Part shown: piece after piece, positions 59,398-64,000 of the stretch
How positions within the stretch are numbered: the stretch's first letter is position 1
How the letters are laid out: each line of letters begins with the position of its first letter
The notes under the pieces: model-generated
What the model was told of the DNA's origin: nothing
What the model saw: the letters and a program-made list of their open reading frames with translations, nothing else
Database searches by the model: none
Assembly (NCBI RefSeq): GCF_014334115.1
Contig: NZ_CP060494.1
Coordinates: 1,178,001 to 1,242,000 of the forward strand
DNA: 64,000 nucleotides
From: Sphingosinithalassobacter sp. CS137
Lineage (GTDB): Bacteria; Pseudomonadota; Alphaproteobacteria; Sphingomonadales; Sphingomonadaceae
Reading direction: 5' to 3'
Translations under genes and position numbers: made by a program

Positions 59398-59678
59398 TCG
59401 TCGTCGAGCTGAGCTACACCGTCGACCGCGAGCGGATCGACGCGCTGCGCCCCGCGCACCTCGCCTGGCTGCAGCAGGGGCTCGACGACGGGCGGCTGCT
59501 GCTTTCGGGGCGCAAGGTGCCGGTGACGGGCGGAATGCTGCTGGTGCGCGGCACGCTCGACGACGTGCGCGACTGGTGCGCGAGCGATCCCTTCGCAGTC
59601 GACGGCGTGGCCGAGTACCGCTTTTTCGAGTTCGAGCCGAGCAAGGCGGCGGCGGGGCTCGAGGCGCTGCTGGCATGA
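59394..59678 (+). CDS. YciI-like protein embedded in the his operon
   Basis: 94 residues from a GTG overlapping the hisB stop (GTGA). The YciI pattern is clear: '[23 protein letters not shown]', 'GGMLLVRG', '[20 protein letters not shown]' (conserved His and Asp pair in the fold). Family function is not established; chlorinated-catechol dechlorinase TftG is a distant relative. It is fused by overlaps to hisB and hisH, so it is expressed with histidine synthesis. Confidence 0.85.
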   Translation: MIVVELSYTVDRERIDALRPAHLAWLQQGLDDGRLLLSGRKVPVTGGMLLVRGTLDDVRDWCASDPFAVDGVAEYRFFEFEPSKAAAGLEALLA

Positions 59679-60277
59679 GCGTCGCGCTGATCGATTATGG
59701 CGCGGGCAATCTCCACTCGGTCCATAACGCACTGAAGGCCGCCGGCGGGCGCGACATCGCCGTGACCGACGATCCCGATCGGGTGCTGCGCGCCGAGCGG
59801 GTGGTGCTGCCCGGCGTCGGCGCGTTCGGCGCCTGCGCCGCGGGGCTGCGCGCGCTGCCCGGCATGGTCGAGGCGATGGAGGCACGGGTGCTGCGCGGCG
59901 GCGCACCGTTCCTCGGCGTGTGCGTCGGCATGCAGCTGCTCGCCGAGCGCGGCGACGAGCTGGGCAGCCACGCCGGGCTCGGCTGGGTACCGGGCGTGGT
60001 CCGCGCGCTTCCGCCGGGCGAGACGGTGCGCGTGCCGCACATGGGCTGGAACGACGTCGTCCCCTGTGCCGAGCATCCGCTGATCGAGGCGGGCGAAGCC
60101 TATTTCCTGCACAGCTTCGCATTCGAGGGCGCGCATGTGCTCGCCGTCACCGATCATGGCGGCCCCGTGATCGCCGCGATCGGCCGCGACAATATCGCGG
60201 GCGTCCAGTTCCACCCCGAAAAGAGCCAGCGCTACGGCATCGCGCTGATCGAAAGGTTCCTCGCATGGCGGCCGTGA
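59675..60277 (+). CDS. hisH: Imidazole glycerol phosphate synthase, glutaminase subunit
   Basis: 200 residues. Class I glutamine amidotransferase with 'ALIDYGAGNLHSV', nucleophile Cys in 'FLGVCVGMQLL' and the His/Glu pair in 'VQFHPEKSQ'. It supplies ammonia to HisF. The ATG overlaps the YciI-like stop by 4 nt. Confidence 0.97.
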   Translation: MSVALIDYGAGNLHSVHNALKAAGGRDIAVTDDPDRVLRAERVVLPGVGAFGACAAGLRALPGMVEAMEARVLRGGAPFLGVCVGMQLLAERGDELGSHAGLGWVPGVVRALPPGETVRVPHMGWNDVVPCAEHPLIEAGEAYFLHSFAFEGAHVLAVTDHGGPVIAAIGRDNIAGVQFHPEKSQRYGIALIERFLAWRP

Positions 60278-60281
60278 CCGC

Positions 60282-61013
60282 ATGACTCTCACTGTCTTTC
60301 CCGCGATCGACCTCAAGGCCGGCAAGGTCGTGCGGCTGGCCGAAGGCGACATGGACCGCGCCACCATCTATGGCGAGGACCCGGCCGCGCAGGCGGAAGC
60401 GTTCGCCGCGGCGGGCGCCGATCACCTGCACGTCGTCGATCTGGACGGCGCCTTCGCCGGCAAGGCGGTGAACGGCGCGGCGGTGGCGGCGGTGGTGCGG
60501 GCGTTCCCCGGCCGGGTGCAGGTGGGCGGCGGCATCCGCACGCGCGAGGCGATCGACCGATGGCTCGAACTCGGCGTCGCCCGCGTGGTGATCGGCACGG
60601 CGGCGCTCGAGCGGCCAGCGCTGGTCCGCGAGGCGGCGAAGGTCCATCCCGGCCGGATCGTGGTGGCGGTCGATGCACGCGACGGGCTGGTGGCGACGCG
60701 CGGCTGGGCCGATGTATCGAGCGTGCGGGTCGAGGAGCTCGCTGCCCGGTTCCGCGACGCGGGCGTGGCCGCGCTGCTCTTCACCGACGTCGGCCGCGAC
60801 GGGCTGCTCAAGGGCTGCAATGTCGCAGCGACCGTGGCGCTGGCGCGCTCGTCCGATATTCCGGTGATCGCCAGCGGCGGCGTGGCCGACATCGCCGACA
60901 TCCGCACGCTGGCCGAGCATGCCGATGAAGGGATCGACGGCGTGATCACCGGCCGTGCGCTCTACGACGGGCGGCTCGATCTGGCCGAAGCGCTGCGGGT
61001 GGCGCGCGGATGA
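60282..61013 (+). CDS. hisA: ProFAR isomerase
   Basis: 243 residues, a beta/alpha barrel: '[18 protein letters not shown]' with catalytic Asp, '[13 protein letters not shown]', '[10 protein letters not shown]' phosphate site, '[13 protein letters not shown]' with the second Asp, and 'IASGGVADI'. It isomerises ProFAR to PRFAR. It lies 4 nt after hisH and overlaps hisF by ATGA. Confidence 0.97.
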   Translation: MTLTVFPAIDLKAGKVVRLAEGDMDRATIYGEDPAAQAEAFAAAGADHLHVVDLDGAFAGKAVNGAAVAAVVRAFPGRVQVGGGIRTREAIDRWLELGVARVVIGTAALERPALVREAAKVHPGRIVVAVDARDGLVATRGWADVSSVRVEELAARFRDAGVAALLFTDVGRDGLLKGCNVAATVALARSSDIPVIASGGVADIADIRTLAEHADEGIDGVITGRALYDGRLDLAEALRVARG

Positions 61014-61771
61014 GCGTTCGCGCACGCGTCATCCCCTGTCTCGACGTCGCGAACGGCCGCGTCGTCAAGGGCGTGAACTTCGTCGATCTGAAGGACGCGG
61101 GCGATCCGGTCGAACAGGCACGCGCCTATGACGCGGCGGGCGCCGACGAGCTGTGCTTCCTCGACATCACCGCCAGCCACGAGGCGCGCGGCACGATGAT
61201 CGACGTGGTGTGCCGCACCGCCGAAGTCTGCTTCATGCCGCTCACCGTGGGCGGGGGCGTGCGCGGCGTGGAGGACGCGCGCGCGCTGCTGCTCGCCGGG
61301 GCCGACAAGGTGGCAGTGAATTCCGCCGCAGTGGCGCGGCCCGAGCTGGTATCCGAGATCGCCGAGCGGATGGGAAGCCAGTGCGTCGTCGCCTCGGTCG
61401 ATGCGCGGCGGGTGGACGACGGGCGCTGGGAAGTCTTCACCCATGGCGGCCGCAAGCCGACCGGGATCGACGCGGTCGCGCATGCGCTGCGGCTGGCCGA
61501 GCTGGGCGCGGGCGAGCTGCTCGTCACGTCGATGGATCGCGACGGCACGCGCGACGGCTATGACCTCGCGCTGATCCGCACGATCGCCGATCAGGTGTCG
61601 GTGCCGGTGGTCGCATCGGGCGGCGTCGGCACGCTCGACCATCTGGTTCAGGGGATCCGCGACGGCCATGCCTCGGCGGTGCTCGCGGCCTCGATCTTCC
61701 ATTTCGGCGAGGCCAGCCTCGGCGAAGCGCATGCCGCGCTCGCCGCGGCGGGTATCCCGGTGCGCGCTTAA
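61010..61771 (+). CDS. hisF: Imidazole glycerol phosphate synthase, cyclase subunit
   Basis: 253 residues of the HisA/HisF barrel: '[19 protein letters not shown]' (catalytic Asp), '[11 protein letters not shown]', '[12 protein letters not shown]', '[14 protein letters not shown]' (second Asp) and '[12 protein letters not shown]'. With HisH it forms imidazole glycerol phosphate and AICAR. Confidence 0.97.
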   Translation: MSVRARVIPCLDVANGRVVKGVNFVDLKDAGDPVEQARAYDAAGADELCFLDITASHEARGTMIDVVCRTAEVCFMPLTVGGGVRGVEDARALLLAGADKVAVNSAAVARPELVSEIAERMGSQCVVASVDARRVDDGRWEVFTHGGRKPTGIDAVAHALRLAELGAGELLVTSMDRDGTRDGYDLALIRTIADQVSVPVVASGGVGTLDHLVQGIRDGHASAVLAASIFHFGEASLGEAHAALAAAGIPVRA

Positions 61772-61807
61772 CGCTTTGGAATGGGCGGACGCGCTAGGGC
61801 GGGCAGC

Positions 61808-62002
61808 ATGATCGTCGCGCTGCTCCTCCTGCTGCTTCCCGCGCCCGCGCTGGCGGTGGCGCCCCATTCGGGCGAGATCGCCACCCGCTCGATGCCCGAG
61901 CTCTCGGATCTCGTATTGTTCGTGCTGGCGGCGTTCGGCGTCTTCCTCGCGCGGCGTGCGCTGCGCCGCCGCTTCCGGGCGAAAGCGCAGCGGCGGGATT
62001 GA
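61808..62002 (+). CDS. 64-residue membrane-sorted protein with PEP-CTERM-like tail
   Basis: The ATG at 61808 opens a signal peptide ('IVALLLLLLPAPALAVAP'). After only about 12 mature residues comes a C-terminal block: 'MPELSDLVLFVLAAFGVF' followed by 'LARRALRRR' and a basic end. This proline-rich start, hydrophobic helix and arginine cluster matches the layout of PEP-CTERM sorting signals, with 'MPELS' in place of the usual 'PEPS'. An exosortase-processed mini-protein is therefore possible. It sits between hisF and hisE, out of place for the pathway. Confidence 0.65.
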   Translation: MIVALLLLLLPAPALAVAPHSGEIATRSMPELSDLVLFVLAAFGVFLARRALRRRFRAKAQRRD

Positions 62003-62034
62003 CAGTCGCGCCCGGCGCGCGCGAGGCGTGGGGC

Positions 62035-62358
62035 ATGACCGAAACCGATCCGATCGCCGAACTCGAAGCCACCATCCGCGAACGCCGCACCGGCGACCCC
62101 GACAGCTCCTATGTCGCGCGGATCACATCGCGCGGCCGCGCCAAGCTCGCGCAGAAGGTCGGCGAGGAAGCCGTCGAGACCGCGATCGCGGCGATGCAGG
62201 ACGATGCCCAGGCGCTGACCGGCGAAGCGGCCGACCTCGTCTTCCACCTGCTGATCCTGCTCGCCGACGCGGGCCTGTCGCTCGACGACGTCCGCGCCGA
62301 GCTCGCCCGCCGCCGCGGCCGCTCGGGCCTCGACGAAAAAGCGGCGCGCTATCTGTGA
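62035..62358 (+). CDS. hisE: Phosphoribosyl-ATP diphosphatase
   Basis: 107 residues of the MazG-like all-helical fold: 'PIAELEATIRERR', 'SYVARITSRGRAKLAQKVGEEAVETAIAA' in parts (metal-binding Glu residues) and 'GEAADLVFHLLILLADAGLSLDDV' in parts. It carries out step two of histidine synthesis. The ATG at 62035 has GAGG about 10 nt upstream; the frame begins 36 nt earlier without an ATG. In related genomes a HIT protein gene follows directly; here a protease gene is interposed. Confidence 0.95.
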   Translation: MTETDPIAELEATIRERRTGDPDSSYVARITSRGRAKLAQKVGEEAVETAIAAMQDDAQALTGEAADLVFHLLILLADAGLSLDDVRAELARRRGRSGLDEKAARYL

Positions 62359-62451
62359 TCGGTGAACACAAGCAGGCTGTGGCCGCTTGCGTTCGGTTCG
62401 ACCGCCTCTACCAATAGCTGCTTCGCGCTGCCGACGAGCTGGAGACGAGCC

Positions 62452-63678
62452 ATGAAGCTGCACCTCATCGCGATCCTCGTTGCGCTGGCGACGGGCAGCA
62501 TGCCCGCACGAGTGCAAGCGCAGATGACGCCCGAGGCGGCGGCGGCTCTGCAGCGAGCGGTTACGATCGAGCGGGAAGAGGACGTCACGACCGCGGCCCT
62601 GATCCCGCACATGGGGAAGTTCGCAATCGATGCCAGTGTCGACGGCATCGAGCGCCGCTTCATCTTCGACACCGGCTCCCCTACGATGATCTCGCGCAAG
62701 CTGGCCGAAGAGATCGGCCTCGAAGTGATCGGTTCGAACACCGGGCGTGATGCCAATGGCCGGAAGTCACGACCGGGATTGCGGTGGTCGATCGGCTGAC
62801 GATCGGCGAGGTGTCGTTCCGCAACGTGCCGGTCCTGATAGCCGATTTCGGCATCGCCGATCCTGGCGGGTGTTTCTTCGAAGGAGGCGTGATCGGATCG
62901 GAGATCTTTCCCGGCAGCGTGTGGCATATCGACGGGGAACGACAGACACTGCAAATCGCCGCAAGTCCCGAATATCTGTCGGGCGGTGATAGGACCGAGG
63001 AGACGATCGTCGCGACCCTGCACGATTTGGGCTACCCGCATGCGCCGGTGTTCGATTACGCTATCGGCGGCCTTTCGGACCGGGACTGTTCGACACCGGC
63101 AATTCCGATACGATCACGTTGTTCGATCGCGTTACCCGCGACCGACGCGTGAGAGGCGCGATGATCGCCGGCACGGTTCGTCAGGGCCGGGGCTCGCATG
63201 GCGTCTCCGCAGCTGGGCTGGGAGCCGAGACCGATCTGCTGCGGTTCGAGATCGAAGGCTTCCGCCTGGGCGAGAGCGCGCTTCGTCGCCATGACGGAAC
63301 CACGCGCAGCGCTCCCCCATCGCTGATCGGGCTCGGCATTCTTGCCAGCCACGACGTCACGCTCGACTATCCGGGGGGGCGCATCCTTCTGCACCCGCGC
63401 AGCCGGCCTCACCCGTTGCAGCACATCCCGGCTATGCGCTGATGGCCTCCGGAACCGAGGTCATAGTCGTTCAACTCTTCGACGATTCCGCGGCGGAGCG
63501 GGCTGGCCTGGAACTCGGCGACCAGGTACTGGCCATCGACGACCGGGAGCTCTCCGCCGGAGGCACCGCCTGTGAAACGATGCGCTGGCTGATCGAATCG
63601 CGGCCTGAACGATCGGCGGGCGAACTGACGGTGCTCCGCCAGGGCCAGCGCGTCACGATCGATGTGACCGGCCGATAG
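62452..63678 (+). pseudogene. Retropepsin-like aspartyl protease with PDZ domain, broken by three apparent single-base deletions
   Basis: ATG at 62452 with a GGAGA site. The reconstructed protein of about 408 residues has a signal peptide ('ALATGSMPARVQAQ'), first catalytic motif 'FIFDTGSPTMI', a middle domain, second motif 'LFDTGNSDTITLF', and a C-terminal PDZ domain ('AERAGLELGDQVLAIDDRE'). The reading frame moves by the same direction at about 62766, about 63078 and between about 63385 and 63425, each equivalent to one missing base. Frame-restored text is continuous across each point. Either decay or sequence error. Intact homologues are periplasmic proteases. Confidence 0.8.
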
Positions 63679-63841
63679 GGTGCGGAATCGTTCGGCCCGC
63701 GGTGCGGGCGAGCCGGTGCAGAGAAGGTTCTGCCGGCCCCGCAATGCCGTTACTTGAATCGCACGCGGGCGCGCAGGCGGGAGCGGTGTTCAAGCCGTCG
63801 GCAAATCGCGCTAGGCCGAGCGCGAACCAAGGGAGGATCCG

Positions 63842-64000
63842 ATGCCGATCGACGCCACCAAGCCCTATGACGAGAGCAACATCTTCGCGAAGATCCTGCG
63901 CGAGGAGATCCCGTGCAAGAAGGGTGTATGAGGACGAATTCGCCCTCGCCTTTCACGACATCAATCCGCAGGCGCCGCACCATGTGCTGGTGATCCCCAA
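63842..64000 (+). pseudogene. HIT family (histidine triad) protein, frameshifted and cut by window edge
   Basis: ATG at 63842 behind a good GGGAGG. The first 27 codons give 'DESNIFAKILREEIPCKK', a classic HIT N-terminus. The next codons run into TGA at 63929. Removing one G from the GGG at 63922-63924 restores 'VYEDEFALAFHDINPQAPHHVLVIP', the family's continuation, to the right edge. HIT hydrolases act on nucleoside phosphoramidates and are rarely inactivated. The insertion is probably a sequence error. The catalytic His triad lies beyond the window. Confidence 0.85.

Noticed and set aside
62452..63678. Programmed frameshifting in the protease gene
   Set aside because: Three separate shifts without slippery heptamers, and a fourth in the next gene, fit indel error or decay better.

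Overview
The window is a dense, GC-rich chromosomal segment of an alphaproteobacterium, most likely a member of the Sphingomonadales (Sphingomonas-like). Evidence for this: alphaproteobacterial markers (CpdR, TrcR/DUF1013, ATP12 chaperone, SspB of the alpha type, DUF1192, DUF1289, SapC); sphingomonad-type gene neighbourhoods (sspB beside hisB-hisH-hisA-hisF-hisE, bamD-recN, xseB-ispA, crcB-rluC-HAD-ATP12); many GTG starts; and 4-nt ATGA/GTGA overlaps. I see no insertion sequence, prophage, integrase, toxin-antitoxin pair or CRISPR array. This reads as core chromosome.

Layout. 1-4.0 kb: valine/branched-chain catabolism (edge of an acyl-CoA dehydrogenase, mmsA) with a polysaccharide deacetylase, a RidA-like protein and small proteins, all on minus. 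4.0-8.9 kb: a complete cobalamin uptake operon (btuB-btuF-btuC-btuD, minus) behind a cobalamin riboswitch. 9-15.4 kb: a soluble CBS-type chemoreceptor, tRNA-Val(GAC), CpdR, an N-formylglutamate amidohydrolase, a probable small RNA with an anti-Shine-Dalgarno motif, cytochrome b561, SapC and an FAD-linked oxidase. 15.4-25 kb: DEAD-box helicase, GST, TrcR, glycosyltransferase with an LpxH-like phosphoesterase, quinone oxidoreductase, ClpA. 25-34 kb: a 7TM diguanylate cyclase, acyl-CoA ligase, beta-lactamase-fold hydrolase, semialdehyde dehydrogenase, xseB-ispA, coaD and a periplasmic cyclophilin. 34-41.6 kb: the queuosine genes queA and tgt, separated by a block with a CDF metal exporter, a HAD phosphatase, a 53-residue zinc protein, a CPA2 antiporter and two universal stress proteins. 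41.7-54 kb: cell-wall hydrolase, a small winged-helix regulator, recN-bamD, manA, SOUL protein, the crcB-rluC-HAD-ATP12 operon and gmk. 54-64 kb: fumC, a GGDEF-EAL protein, sspB, the his operon, then a PDZ aspartyl protease and a HIT protein that both carry frameshifts.

How the parts fit. The B12 uptake operon could serve the propionyl-CoA/methylmalonyl-CoA route fed by MmsA (inference). Three proteolysis components (CpdR, ClpA, SspB) and the cell-cycle factor TrcR lie in one region, and a possible CtrA-like site precedes the GGDEF-EAL gene. The most interesting new items are the sRNA candidate at 12302-12412 on minus, the indel cluster confined to the last 1.5 kb (likely sequence error or recent decay), the PEP-CTERM-like mini-protein inside the his operon, and a small regulator whose promoter predicts a leaderless mRNA with an operator over its -35 box.
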